36,044 nucleotides of DNA, taken from positions 1 through 36,044 of the forward strand of contig CAYGBW010000114.1 in NCBI GenBank assembly GCA_964348185.1, in the 5' to 3' direction. Position 1 is the stretch's first letter. The number at the start of each line of letters is the position of its first letter. The notes beneath the pieces are model-generated. The model had not been told where the DNA came from and did no database searches. It saw only the letters and a list, made by a program, of their open reading frames with translations. This DNA is from CAYGBW01 sp964348185 (GTDB taxonomy: Bacteria > Desulfobacterota > BSN033 > WVXP01). Position numbers and translations under genes: made by a program. Positions 1 to 7,929 of this stretch are shown in pieces.

Positions 1-393
1 TGGTCGATCTTCTTCCCCTATACCGGGACTGTTGCCTATGAGATTGCGAAAGAAAAAGGCCTGATTGATTTCGAGAGGATGGAGACTCTCTCCAACTTCA
101 CTGAGGAGTCGTGCCTCGATTTCGGGGATTCACATAATCTGTTGATCGACAAACTGGCCGTTGCTTTCCCATGGTTCGTCAATGAGAGGACGGGGCTTCC
201 ATCCTCGTCTGTCTACCGGGGGCTGGTCTCAGAGATTGAACAGATGGACAGAGGAACGTGGGAAAGGGTTAGAGGAACCATTCGCTCAACGGACACGGTG
301 ATCTCGGCCTTTCTGAATAAGGCAGGCAGGCAGCACTATGCCATCAAATACAATGAGTTCATGGGAGTTCGTAGCGATTGGTTCGATCAATAA
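1..393 (+). CDS. C-terminal part of a radical SAM protein (5' end outside window)
   Basis: The reading frame is open from base 1 and stops with TAA at 391-393, so the gene starts upstream of the window. The first visible residues, WSIFFPYTGTVAYEIAKEKG, match the conserved segment after the catalytic barrel in B12-binding-type radical SAM enzymes, where a PYPGT-like turn precedes a helix. The cluster of cysteines binding the 4Fe-4S centre and any cobalamin domain would lie upstream and cannot be seen. The substrate is therefore unknown. The gene overlaps the next one (heptosyltransferase) by 16 bp, which suggests co-transcription and translational coupling with the LPS core genes. Family call is fairly safe, function is not. 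Confidence 0.7.
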   Translation, partial: WSIFFPYTGTVAYEIAKEKGLIDFERMETLSNFTEESCLDFGDSHNLLIDKLAVAFPWFVNERTGLPSSSVYRGLVSEIEQMDRGTWERVRGTIRSTDTVISAFLNKAGRQHYAIKYNEFMGVRSDWFDQ

Positions 394-1463
394 GCGACCC
401 GAATGTTCGCAAGATTCTCATCCGATGCCCCAACTGGGTGGGTGACGTGGTGATGGCCACTCCCGCCCTGAAGGCCATCCGGAGGGGATTCCCTCGCTCC
501 CATATTGCCTGGTTGGTCAAACCCTACGTCAAGAAAGTCATTGAGAACCTCCCCTACTGCGACGAGATCCTCGAGTATGACGACAGGGTTAGATACCGGG
601 GAATGGGTGGGTTCTTCTCCTGCGCGATGCGCCTTCGGCGACAGGATTTCGACCTGGCCGTCGTGCTTCCCAATTCATTCAGTTCGGCCCTGATGGTGTT
701 TCTGGCGGGCATTAGACGCCGGGTGGGCTACAATCGAGAGGGAAGGGGTTTCGCGCTTACGGACCCCATAAGACCCATCCGGGACGGCTCCAGAATCGTC
801 CCTCTTCCTATGGTGGAGTACTATCTCAGAATAACGGACTCGCTGAAATGTCCCCGGGTAACGACGACTCCCGAGATCGCTGTCTCACCGGCCGCAAGAC
901 AGCGGGCCCAGGATATCCTCAAGAGATTCGGCGTCCATGGGAAACGCATGACCGTTGCCATGATTCCTGGGGCAGCCTATGGCTCCTCAAAATGCTGGAA
1001 GCCCATGTATTTTGCCGAGGTTGCTGACCACCTGATCGAGGAATACGGGTGCAATGCGCTCATTATTCCCGGTCCGGAAGAGATCGAAATCGTCAGGGAG
1101 ATTGAGGCCAAAATGCGTCACAGGCCTTTTGCCCTTGTCGATCCCGTCGTTCCCCTGGATATCCTCATGGCCCTGATCCAATCCAGTTCCCTTGTGATTA
1201 CCAATGACACAGGCCCCCGGCACTTCGCCGTGGCGTGCAACAAACCTGTGGTTGTGATCATGGGCCCAACAGACCCCCGATATACCAATCTCAACCTTGA
1301 AAAGACCATCGTTTTGAGGGAGAATCTCGAGTGCAGTCCGTGTCACTTGAAAATCTGCCCTAGAGATCACCGATGCATGACCGCCATCACCCCCGATCGG
1401 GTGATTCACGCCAGCGAGAGCCTGGTGAATCGGTTTGTGAAACCTAAAGGCGATGTCACGTAA
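378..1463 (+). CDS. waaF: Glycosyltransferase family 9, lipopolysaccharide heptosyltransferase II type
   Basis: This 361-residue protein fits family GT9 ADP-heptose:LPS heptosyltransferases, which add L-glycero-D-manno-heptose to the inner core of LPS at the cytoplasmic face of the inner membrane. The N-terminus has the hallmark RCPNWVGDVVMATPALKAI motif; the C-terminal half has VITNDTGPRHFAVACNKP, the nucleotide-sugar binding loop, and VVVIMGPTDPRYT. Length is normal for WaaF (about 350). A cysteine cluster near residues 325-340 (ECSPCHLKICPRDHRC) is typical of many GT9 proteins. The start is TTG at 378, overlapping the upstream gene; the first conserved residues follow within 15 codons, so no better start exists. 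The next genes make the ADP-heptose donor, which supports the assignment. Confidence 0.87.
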   Translation: MVRSISDPNVRKILIRCPNWVGDVVMATPALKAIRRGFPRSHIAWLVKPYVKKVIENLPYCDEILEYDDRVRYRGMGGFFSCAMRLRRQDFDLAVVLPNSFSSALMVFLAGIRRRVGYNREGRGFALTDPIRPIRDGSRIVPLPMVEYYLRITDSLKCPRVTTTPEIAVSPAARQRAQDILKRFGVHGKRMTVAMIPGAAYGSSKCWKPMYFAEVADHLIEEYGCNALIIPGPEEIEIVREIEAKMRHRPFALVDPVVPLDILMALIQSSSLVITNDTGPRHFAVACNKPVVVIMGPTDPRYTNLNLEKTIVLRENLECSPCHLKICPRDHRCMTAITPDRVIHASESLVNRFVKPKGDVT

Positions 1464-1642
1464 CCTAGGGGGCTCTGCTACTCAGAAGACCGGAGGCGTG
1501 GTAGAAGGGGTTCAGGGCGAACGGCCTGTTAGGGGAGCCTTGACGGTGGATTTCGAGGGAGGGGTGGTTCCAAAATCAATAACATGAGATACCTTAGCCT
1601 GTATCGAAAATTCGGCATCGAGAACCCCATACCCAGAGACGA

Positions 1643-2656
1643 GTGATGCACGTACCGGTTGAAAGATTCCAGGAAATCATTGGTCGTTTCAAGGAGGGTA
1701 GAATCGCCGTCTTTGGGGATGTCATCGCGGATGTCTACATTTATGGGAAGCCCTTTAAGCTCTCTCGAGAGGCTCCGGTTCTCGTCGTTCGCCACGATGG
1801 GGAAACAATCCTACCGGGTAGTGCGGGAAACACCATCCACAACCTTTCACAATTGGGCGCCCGCGTCTTTCCTCTCAGCGTACTGGGGGATGATGAGGCC
1901 GGAAGGTCTCTCCTGACCCAGTTCTCCAGGATGAATGTGGAAATGGACGGCCTCATTGTTGTGGGGAATCGCAGGACCATAACCAAAACCCGCATCATGG
2001 CCGGGGATGATCATACCTCAAAGCAGCAAGTCATTCGGATCGACCGGGAAGTACAGGAGCCAATTTCCGAAGAGGTGGAAGGCCGAGTGGCAGCGTATCT
2101 GGACCGCATCTCGGACAAAGTCGATGCCTTTATTGTGTCCGATTACGGATATGACCTAATCACCCCGGCCCTTCTTGAGAAACTCAAAGCCCTTGCTGCC
2201 CATAAACCTGTGGTGGTGGATTCCAGAGACCGTCTCCATCTGTTTTCAGGGGTTACAGCGATAACGCCCAATGAGTCCGAGGCAGAGGCTGTTTCTCAGG
2301 ACAGAATCACCAGTGCCCCTGACGGCTTTCGGGTAGGACAGACGCTCGTCGAGAAGCTCGATCTGGAGGCCGTGTTGATCACCCGAGGAAACCGAGGGAT
2401 GCTCCTGGTAGAACGATCAGGCCGAAGGTCTGACATTCCCATCTGCGGTACCGACGAAATCACCGATGTGACAGGGGCAGGCGACACCGTGGCAGCGGTC
2501 CTCACGGCATCCCTGACGGCAGGGGCCTCCTTTTACGAGGCGGCGCGCTTGTCCAACTACGCCGGAGCCGTCGTTGTCATGAAGCGCGGGACCGCGACGG
2601 CATCCCCAGAAGAGCTGATCCGGGTGATACAGCAGGAGAACGAACTGAAAGGGTGA
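1643..2656 (+). CDS. rfaE1: D-glycero-beta-D-manno-heptose-7-phosphate kinase
   Basis: A PfkB/ribokinase-family sugar kinase of 337 residues. It phosphorylates heptose 7-phosphate at C1 in the ADP-heptose pathway. Visible signatures are VFGDVIADVYIYG near the N-terminus (the typical HldE GD-x-MLD-x-Y motif region), GSAGNTIHNLSQLGA (substrate-binding glycines), ITPNESEAEAV (family signature 1-like) and DVTGAGDTVAAVL near residue 275, which contains the catalytic Asp and anion hole. In enterobacteria this domain is fused to the adenylyltransferase; here they are separate adjacent genes. Start is GTG 1643 or ATG 1646; no strong Shine-Dalgarno is visible, and both give essentially the same protein. 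About 180 bp separate it from the heptosyltransferase gene. Confidence 0.9.
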   Translation: MMHVPVERFQEIIGRFKEGRIAVFGDVIADVYIYGKPFKLSREAPVLVVRHDGETILPGSAGNTIHNLSQLGARVFPLSVLGDDEAGRSLLTQFSRMNVEMDGLIVVGNRRTITKTRIMAGDDHTSKQQVIRIDREVQEPISEEVEGRVAAYLDRISDKVDAFIVSDYGYDLITPALLEKLKALAAHKPVVVDSRDRLHLFSGVTAITPNESEAEAVSQDRITSAPDGFRVGQTLVEKLDLEAVLITRGNRGMLLVERSGRRSDIPICGTDEITDVTGAGDTVAAVLTASLTAGASFYEAARLSNYAGAVVVMKRGTATASPEELIRVIQQENELKG

Positions 2657-2687
2657 TAACGAGGCGCCTTTTAGAGGGGTTCAAGCG

Positions 2688-3200
2688 GTGAAGAACAGAG
2701 CTGGAAAATTCGTTGGGGATCAGGAAAAGTTACTCCAAATCGTCAATCAACTGAAATCTGAGGGGAAGCGGATCGTTCTGACCAACGGTGGCTTCGATCT
2801 GCTCCATGTGGGCCACATTCGTTGCCTCCGGGGGGCCAAAGCCCTGGGCGATGTGTTGATTGTCGCTGTCAACGACGACGAATCCATGAAAAAGCTAAAG
2901 CGGGCAGGGCGCCCGATCATGCCCGAGAAAGAGCGCATAGAAATCCTCGAAGCCATGGAATGCATCGACTATATCACCCTTTTCCCCGAAAACCGGGTGG
3001 ACCGTCTCCTTCTCTTGCTCAAGCCCGACATTCACGCAAAGGGGACGGACTATACGGAAGAAACAGTCCCGGAAAGGGAGACGGTGCTCTCCTATGGAGG
3101 AAGAATCGCCATTGTGGGGGATGCCAAGGTCCACTCCACCACGGCTCTCATCCGCTCCATCGCCAGGGTTGAAAAGGGGAACTCACCCCAAGGCCCGTAG
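2688..3200 (+). CDS. rfaE2: D-glycero-beta-D-manno-heptose 1-phosphate adenylyltransferase
   Basis: A 170-residue cytidylyltransferase-like nucleotidyltransferase that makes ADP-heptose from heptose 1-phosphate and ATP. The core motifs are VLTNGGFDLLHVGHIRCL (with the HxGH catalytic signature), LIVAVNDDESMKKLK and, near the end, VHSTTALIRSI, which corresponds to the family STTxxI motif. Length matches stand-alone RfaE2 (about 160). The GTG start at 2688 is preceded by AGAGGGG at a sensible distance and lies only 31 bp after the kinase stop, so the two are one operon. Together with the heptosyltransferase gene this gives donor synthesis and transfer for inner-core heptose, implying a conventional LPS. 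Confidence 0.9.
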   Translation: MKNRAGKFVGDQEKLLQIVNQLKSEGKRIVLTNGGFDLLHVGHIRCLRGAKALGDVLIVAVNDDESMKKLKRAGRPIMPEKERIEILEAMECIDYITLFPENRVDRLLLLLKPDIHAKGTDYTEETVPERETVLSYGGRIAIVGDAKVHSTTALIRSIARVEKGNSPQGP

Positions 3201-3311
3201 CCCGGATACCCTTTTCTTCGACGAACCGTACCTCCTAGGGAGCGAAGTTCAAGGACAAATCTGGTCTTATTAGGTCGTTCGGATAGTTTTATTAGTCTTC
3301 GTGAGGGGCAA

Positions 3312-3411
3312 AATATCGAATATCGAACAAGGAATAATGAATGTCGAATAGACAAAAGGGCAAGAAAACTTCATGATTCGAAATTCCTTGTTCGACATTC
3401 GACATTCAATG
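3312..3411. repeat. Imperfect palindromic intergenic repeat
   Basis: Between two convergent genes lie two arms that are inverted copies of each other: the left arm at 3315-3335 (ATCGAATATCGAACAAGGAAT) and the right arm within 3381-3407, whose reverse complement is the same apart from A/G changes at two TCGAAT-TCGAAC steps. The arms are built of short TCGAA-type units and are separated by about 45 bases. It is AT-richer than its surroundings and codes for nothing. It resembles the dispersed TCGAA-rich palindromes frequently found between genes in Desulfobacterota genomes (recalled, not searched). It could also work as a bidirectional terminator for the flanking convergent genes. Confidence 0.6.
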
Positions 3412-3492
3412 CACTACTGGATTGAATTAGTTTCTTAAGTTAGCGCTTTATGGGGCGAAGGGGGTTGGTTCCGGTCCGCCGGTCTCAGAGTA

Positions 3493-4428
3493 TTATTGGG
3501 CTATCTGATGCTTGAAGCGGGTCCATCGTCGTCTGCGGCGATGGGCTCTTCGATTTCCCCCGCCCCAGCGGTTGTGGAGCCAGAAATACTGGTCTGGATA
3601 CTTCCGGATCATACTCTCCAGTATCCGGGTATAAGTCTCAGTATTCCTCTCGAGATCTCTCTCCATCTCTCCTGTCGTCTCCGGGACGATAGGCTCCCCG
3701 ATCACGACGTGGTGATGGCTGTTGTCTTCCCTGACGGTGAACAGAGGGATCATTGGGGCCCCGGTCCTCAAGGAGAAGACCACGGGTGAAGGGGTGGTGG
3801 ACGCTTTTCTCCCGAAGAAATCGACCATGACCCGGCTCTTTTTTCTTTCTCGCTGATCCACGAAGATGGCCACGATTTTCCCCTGCCGGAGATGATTGAT
3901 AACCTGTCGGCTGACCTGTCGTTTCGGAAGGATAGTGATCCCAACCGACTCCCGGGTCCGCCTGACGTAACGATCGATCCACGGATTGCGGATTCTCTGA
4001 GCCAGGGCAACAATCGGATATCCGAAAAAAGTGGCCCCGAGACCGGGTATCTCCCAATTGCCAAAATGGAAGGTCAAAGCGATCACCCCTTTTCCGGCTT
4101 TGAGGGCTCGCTCCAGGTGTTCCCACCCCTCCACTCGGCTGTGGTCATGATAGTAACGCTTATGCAATCTCGGCATTCTCAAGAATTCAACAAGGGTCAT
4201 TCCCAGATTGGAGAAGGCCTTTCTGCCAATCTCCTTCAATTCTTGGGGGGATTTCTCTCGGCCAAAGGCGATCCGGAGATTCCTCAGGGCAACCCTTCTC
4301 TGACTTCCGACAACGCTGAAGGCCAATCGTCCCAGGCACCGACCGATCCAGAGGGCCCATTCCAAGGGCAGAAGGTTGAGGACATAAGCGGAGCCTTGCA
4401 GCATCACATAACTGAGATAGGACGTCAT
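3493..4428 (-). CDS. Lysophospholipid acyltransferase family protein, lipid A acyltransferase-like
   Basis: A 311-residue LpxL/HtrB-family acyltransferase, which adds a secondary acyl chain to lipid A precursors at the inner membrane. The family catalytic motif HFGNWE is present (around residue 120, FHFGNWEIPG), preceded by VEGWEHLERALKAGKGVIAL. Further landmarks are IFVDQRERKKSRVMVDFFGR and TTPSPVVFSLRTGAPMIPLF. An N-terminal hydrophobic stretch fits membrane attachment. The C-terminus ends in a run of arginines (HRRRRRWTRFK), as often seen after the YFWLHNRW segment. GGAGGG stands 9 bp before the ATG at 4428. It is the last gene of the minus-strand block. Whether it acts as LpxL, LpxM or on another acceptor cannot be told from sequence alone. 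Confidence 0.84.
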   Translation of the reverse strand: MTSYLSYVMLQGSAYVLNLLPLEWALWIGRCLGRLAFSVVGSQRRVALRNLRIAFGREKSPQELKEIGRKAFSNLGMTLVEFLRMPRLHKRYYHDHSRVEGWEHLERALKAGKGVIALTFHFGNWEIPGLGATFFGYPIVALAQRIRNPWIDRYVRRTRESVGITILPKRQVSRQVINHLRQGKIVAIFVDQRERKKSRVMVDFFGRKASTTPSPVVFSLRTGAPMIPLFTVREDNSHHHVVIGEPIVPETTGEMERDLERNTETYTRILESMIRKYPDQYFWLHNRWGGGNRRAHRRRRRWTRFKHQIAQ

Positions 4429-4572
4429 TCGGTGACTCCCTCCAGTCTCTTTTCCGTCATCCCTGCTGTCGGTTCCCTGCTATTCCAGCTGATGCCCTGG
4501 ACCACGGGATCCTGCATTGCCGGCCCTTTCGGCCACCGCTGTCGGGTGATGCAAGGATGACCGCGGTCTTGC

Positions 4573-4974
4573 CTATTCAAGGGCGCAACGGAAGCGCTCC
4601 GGGATGGCTCTGGGTCTTCCAGACGTATCCAGACAGATGTGCCGCGTCTCACCCGAGGCGAGCGTCTCACCCGTCTCCCTGGAGAGAATCCGATATCCAA
4701 AGGCCATCATCATCCTTTGAAGATCTTTAACCCAGGTTCTTATCGTGATCATATCATCGTATCGAATGGCCTTTGCATAGCGGCACCTCAGATCGACGAT
4801 CATCATGCGATAGCCCATCTTCTCTAGGTCTAAATAGGTAAAACCCCGGGATCGGCACAGTTCGGTTCTGCCGACCTCAAACCAGACCATGTACGTTGCG
4901 TGGTGGGCTACCCCCATCTGATCCGTGTCGACGTATCGCACACGAACATCAAAATCGAAGGACTCGCCTTTCAT
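4573..4974 (-). CDS. YbgC-like acyl-CoA thioesterase (4-hydroxybenzoyl-CoA thioesterase fold)
   Basis: A 133-residue hot-dog-fold thioesterase. The N-terminal motif VRYVDTDQMGVAHHATYMVWFEVGR carries the catalytic Asp of the 4HBT/YbgC family (DTDxMGxxHHxxY). Members hydrolyse acyl-CoA thioesters in the cytoplasm, and YbgC itself is linked to the Tol-Pal region and phospholipid metabolism. Its place downstream of the ExbB/ExbD/TonB genes and next to an LpxL-like acyltransferase echoes that association. GAGGAG lies 10 bases before the ATG at 4974. About 145 bp without a gene separate it from the acyltransferase gene. Substrate unknown. Confidence 0.82.
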   Translation of the reverse strand: MKGESFDFDVRVRYVDTDQMGVAHHATYMVWFEVGRTELCRSRGFTYLDLEKMGYRMMIVDLRCRYAKAIRYDDMITIRTWVKDLQRMMMAFGYRILSRETGETLASGETRHICLDTSGRPRAIPERFRCALE

Positions 4975-5055
4975 GAAAGGATGCTCCTCTTCCCGCTGAG
5001 CCCACCAACGGTGGGACCACTCGGTAGGGGAGGTATCTTGTGTGTCGCCCTAAAG

Positions 5056-5253
5056 GGGCTGTTGCCCAAACGAAAATCCCTTTGAGCGTTCGTTAGAACG
5101 TTTTTTGCTCATAAATCTTAGGCGAAGGGTCAGATAAGTCCCGCCTCGCCGGGATTTGGGCCAGAAGGGCGAGTTTTGAGAGCGCCTGGAGCGAGCCTTA
5201 GATTTATCGAAAGACTCTCGAGAAAAACGAAAAGGGATTTGAGCAACAGTCCG
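5056..5253. mobile_element. Miniature inverted-repeat element (about 198 bp), non-autonomous
   Basis: The ends are inverted repeats: GGGCTGTTGCCCAAA at 5056-5070 and, on the opposite strand, GGACTGTTGCTCAAATCCC at the right end (5234-5252). Nested inside is a second pair, ATAAATCTTAGGC (5111-5123) against GCCTTAGATTTAT (5195-5207), 12 of 13 bases matching. The element is flanked by a 5-bp direct repeat TAAAG (5051-5055 and 5254-5258). Removing the element and one TAAAG restores a stop codon (GCT CTT TAG) directly after the radical SAM reading frame on the minus strand, which strongly supports a real insertion. It contains no transposase; mobilisation in trans would be needed. The whole element could fold into a long hairpin. 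Confidence 0.68.
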
Positions 5254-5624
5254 TAAAGAGCTCGCAATGGCCCTGAACGGAGCTTTGAAGGCTCCCGAGA
5301 ATGGAGGATCTCTTCAATCCCTTGGAGGGCCCTTACCCGGTCTGAAGGCATCCTGACTTTCAGGGGAAGATCGTTTGAAGCGTGATTGGAGGCAAAAAGA
5401 CAGTTGCTTAAGTCACTATGGGCGATCATCGTGCCAAGTTCCTCCAATAGGTCACAAGACCCCGCAATCTCAGGGGTTCCTGACGCGATTTCCCGCTCCA
5501 GGCGTGTTCCCGGGACGACCATGAGGGTCAGGGCACTCACGAAGTCTGGATCGATCTGACGCAGTATCCTTCCTGTATCAACGCCATGGCGATGACTCAG
5601 CCTCCAGCCTCCTATACCCAGCAA
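5254..5624 (-). pseudogene. Radical SAM protein remnant, 5'-truncated, 3' end interrupted by a miniature element
   Basis: The frame encodes LGIGGWRLSHRHGVDTGRIL, DPDFVSALTLMVVPGTRLE and FASNHASNDLPLKVRMPSD, which correspond in order to the C-terminal third of a family of radical SAM proteins (the SNHASNYLPL-type motif is diagnostic). The N-terminal barrel, including the CxxxCxxC cluster, is absent: only about 50 bp separate the fragment from the ftsB stop, and the frame is closed by a TGA just upstream. On the other side the natural end (…GPLRAL stop) has been disrupted by the element at 5056-5253, so the open frame now runs 40 codons into it. The product cannot be a functional radical SAM enzyme. 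Confidence 0.72.
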
Positions 5625-5674
5625 ACCTTGGATTCATCACAAAATGTCTGAGAAGAGTGAAGCTCCCCGCCCGT

Positions 5675-5953
5675 CTAATCGTCACTCCTGAATTGAAAAA
5701 CGATTTCATCCTCCTTGACCAATCCCTGCTTGTGCGCCTGCAGTTCCAGATATCCTTCGTGGTTTCGCAGGAACTCGATCTCTTCGAGAAGATCAGCATT
5801 TTCAAGCCGGATAGACTGATTGATCTCTGTCAGTCGCTCCAACTGCTGCTTCAGGCTGTAGACATCAAGAAGTCCATTTTCACCAAAAACAGTCACGAGA
5901 ATCATGATCGCAACGAAAGCAAAAAGGAGAGCCAGATACCGCTTCTTTCTCAT
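5675..5953 (-). CDS. ftsB: Septum formation initiator FtsB/DivIC family protein
   Basis: A 92-residue bitopic membrane protein. One N-terminal transmembrane segment (YLALLFAFVAIMILVTVF, about residues 6-23) is followed by a coiled coil (SLKQQLERLTEINQSIRLEN, about 34-70) and the short conserved tail typical of FtsB (RNHEGYLELQAHKQGLVKEDEIVFQF). This is the usual size and layout. FtsB bridges FtsL and FtsQ in the divisome and helps activate septal peptidoglycan synthesis. ATG at 5953 is preceded by GAGAAG. It follows the TonB-like gene by about 55 bp in the same direction and may share its transcript. Confidence 0.8.
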   Translation of the reverse strand: MRKKRYLALLFAFVAIMILVTVFGENGLLDVYSLKQQLERLTEINQSIRLENADLLEEIEFLRNHEGYLELQAHKQGLVKEDEIVFQFRSDD

Positions 5954-6008
5954 CGATTCTTCTCGTGCTTCACCCCCGGCCCCATCTTATCCGCTAGGGG
6001 ATACCGAC

Positions 6009-6836
6009 TCACTCGAACGTGAACTTGATGGTCACCGTGCCCCATTCCTGAATTTGGGGTTCCTTCTCCGGAATGGCGCTAAAACGCCATCTTCGCAGGT
6101 AATTGGTGGCCACTCTCTCCAGTTCCACGTCTCCCGCCCGTTTCACAGGAATGACTCGCTCCACCGTTCCATTGGGTCGAACCCAGAATTTCAACTCGAA
6201 TTCGGTTTCGAAGGAGGCCTTCACATTCGGTATCGGCGGAACATAGGTTAGTTCCCTCCGGGCAATAGGCCCCTTGATTCCGAACCTTCCCTGTTTCTCT
6301 CTTTCTCGAGACTCCTCCCGGGGAAGCGCTTCCAGCTTGGTCAGAAGCCATTCTGATCCTGGGTCAAACTCGACCCTTTTCCCCTTGAGGATCTCCGGGG
6401 GGACACCCGTTGAGGATTTCACCCCCCTGTAACTGCCCATGGGCTTCTGACTCTCTTCAAAGGCCTTGGCGATCTCTTTGTAAAAGGGAGAAGCCAACAG
6501 TCGCCTGATCCGCTCTTCCCGGGGCACATCCTTCTCCACCGGCGGCAGCAGAACATCGGGAGAAGGAACCCTTAGGCTCTCCCCGAGACTCAACTCCTCC
6601 ATCTTTCTCTCCAAGACCGTTGTATCCACGGAACTCCCCCGGGAGACGGGGTCTTCCGTTTTCTGATCCTCTTCGGGTAAATTCTCGACCCGATTCTCCG
6701 AGAGAATGTCCAGTAGGAGCGCTCTCGACGCGAGCAACCGGATGGGGATGATTCCCGAATCGCTCCCAAAAAAATCGGGGAGCACAATGATCAACAAGAA
6801 ATGGACGGCTACGGAACAAAAGAGAAAGAGGAACAA
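6009..6836 (-). CDS. TonB family energy-transducer protein
   Basis: A protein of about 275 residues with the TonB plan: an N-terminal membrane anchor (FLFLFCSVAVHFLLIIVLPDFF), a long charged periplasmic linker rich in E, K, R and P, and a C-terminal TonB-type domain (from about residue 205: YVPPIPNVKASFETEFELKF, WVRPNGTVERVIPVKRAG, LRRWRFSAI, WGTVTIKFTFE). The C-terminal domain contacts an outer-membrane or periplasmic partner. The start used is TTG 6836; the frame stays open into the end of exbD, so a few more N-terminal residues are possible but no ATG or GTG is available. The gene directly follows exbB and exbD, so it is energised by that proton channel. Confidence 0.82.
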   Translation of the reverse strand: MFLFLFCSVAVHFLLIIVLPDFFGSDSGIIPIRLLASRALLLDILSENRVENLPEEDQKTEDPVSRGSSVDTTVLERKMEELSLGESLRVPSPDVLLPPVEKDVPREERIRRLLASPFYKEIAKAFEESQKPMGSYRGVKSSTGVPPEILKGKRVEFDPGSEWLLTKLEALPREESREREKQGRFGIKGPIARRELTYVPPIPNVKASFETEFELKFWVRPNGTVERVIPVKRAGDVELERVATNYLRRWRFSAIPEKEPQIQEWGTVTIKFTFE

Positions 6837-6862
6837 ACCCCTTTTATAGGCTCTCTTTGACC

Positions 6863-7300
6863 CTATTGCTCTCTTCCTTTCCTTCTAGGCTTTGTTGCAA
6901 TTGCCAGCTTGTTCAAGCCAGAGTTCTTTGCCAGATCCATCACCGCGACGACGTTCCCATGGGTCGTATTCTCATCCGCTCGAATGATAACCATGGTGTC
7001 CCGATTCTCGCGGGCAGCTTTGTTTAGAAGTTTCCCCAGCTCCTTCATGGTGATGGGTCCTCCGGCGCCACCGGCCCGTGGATCAACATAGAGTTTTCCG
7101 TCTTCGGTGACGGTGACCTTCACCTCTTTCTGTTCCCGCGAAATCTCCTTGGCCGAGGATGTGGGCAATTTGACTTTAATGGCAGGAGCCCCAATAAATG
7201 TCGTCGTGAGCATGAAGAAGATGACCAGGAGCAGGACAACATCGATGAGGGGGGTAATATCCATCCTGGGATCCCCTCGCCTTACCTTCTTGAATTCCAT
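6863..7300 (-). CDS. exbD: ExbD/TolR biopolymer transport protein
   Basis: A 145-residue ExbD/TolR protein. The N-terminus is cytoplasmic (MEFKKVRRGDPRMDITPLID) and leads into a single transmembrane helix (VVLLLVIFFMLTTTF). The family's essential membrane aspartate is in the DITPLIDVVLLL motif. A periplasmic domain follows. The protein couples the proton motive force, together with ExbB, to a TonB-like protein. GGGGAGGAG stands 4 bases before the ATG at 7300, and the gene follows exbB by 17 bp. Its nearest functional partners are the flanking exbB and the tonB-like gene, so this is a complete ExbB-ExbD-TonB module. Confidence 0.92.
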   Translation of the reverse strand: MEFKKVRRGDPRMDITPLIDVVLLLVIFFMLTTTFIGAPAIKVKLPTSSAKEISREQKEVKVTVTEDGKLYVDPRAGGAGGPITMKELGKLLNKAARENRDTMVIIRADENTTHGNVVAVMDLAKNSGLNKLAIATKPRRKGREQ

Positions 7301-7317
7301 TTTCTCCTCCCCGATTC

Positions 7318-7920
7318 CTATTTCTCTTTCAAGAGATCGGTGATTCGGATGGTGCTCTCTTCCATCTCCATGATCAGGGCGTCCGCCTTGTCGGCCAAGT
7401 AGCGATAGACAACATAGGTGGGAATCGCAACAATCAGTCCAGCAGCTGTCGTGATCAGAGCCTCAGAAATCCCTCCAGCCAGGTCTCCGGGATTACCCAC
7501 CCCTCGAAGGGTGATGACCTCAAAGGCCTTGATCATTCCCGTTACCGTGCCCAGAAGACCGAGGAGGGGACATATCACGGCGATTGTCCCGATGACATTG
7601 ATGTATCTCTCCAAAACGGAGGCTTCCTTCCGTCCAACCTCCTGGATGCTCTCCTTGATGATCTCCCTTCTCTTCCCAAAATTCCGAATACCAGCCAAAA
7701 TAATATTTGCCATGGAGGATTCGTCCGTTCGGCATCGCGTGATGGCTTCGGGAATCTTCTCCCGACGAATCAGATCCTCCACCTCTATCAGAAAATCCTT
7801 CGGTATCACCTTACTTCTTCGCAGGCTCCACAGCCGTTCCAGGAAAATTGCCAGGGCCACGACCGAACACAAGGCAATGGGGACCATGATCCAACCACCT
7901 TTCAAGATCGTTTCGTACAT
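7318..7920 (-). CDS. exbB: MotA/TolQ/ExbB proton channel family protein
   Basis: A 200-residue inner-membrane protein with three predicted transmembrane segments: GGWIMVPIALCSVVALAIFL near the N-terminus, NVIGTIAVICPLLGLLGTVTGM around 110-130, and a segment around 150-175 (ISEALITTAAGLIVAIPTYVVYRYL). The PLLGLLGTVTGMIKAF and EALITTAAGLIVAIP motifs are the family's pore signatures. It forms the stator pentamer for ExbD. AGGAGG lies 5 bases before the ATG at 7920. The gene starts 10 bp after the end of the giant TPR gene, so the TPR protein and the stator are one operon. Confidence 0.93.
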   Translation of the reverse strand: MYETILKGGWIMVPIALCSVVALAIFLERLWSLRRSKVIPKDFLIEVEDLIRREKIPEAITRCRTDESSMANIILAGIRNFGKRREIIKESIQEVGRKEASVLERYINVIGTIAVICPLLGLLGTVTGMIKAFEVITLRGVGNPGDLAGGISEALITTAAGLIVAIPTYVVYRYLADKADALIMEMEESTIRITDLLKEK

Positions 7921-7929
7921 CTTTCCCTC

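Noticed and set aside
1584..1646. 20-codon frame MRYLSLYRKFGIENPIPRDE ending in a TGA that overlaps the rfaE1 GTG
   Set aside because: No ribosome binding site and no known family; the overlap with the next start may be chance. It could be a leader peptide, but nothing more supports it.
4425..4700. 91-codon minus-strand frame between the YbgC-like and LpxL-like genes
   Set aside because: It overlaps the thioesterase gene, has arginine-rich shadow composition and no recognisable features.
5657..6022. Plus-strand frames over ftsB and the tonB-like gene
   Set aside because: They are antisense shadows of well-supported minus-strand genes.
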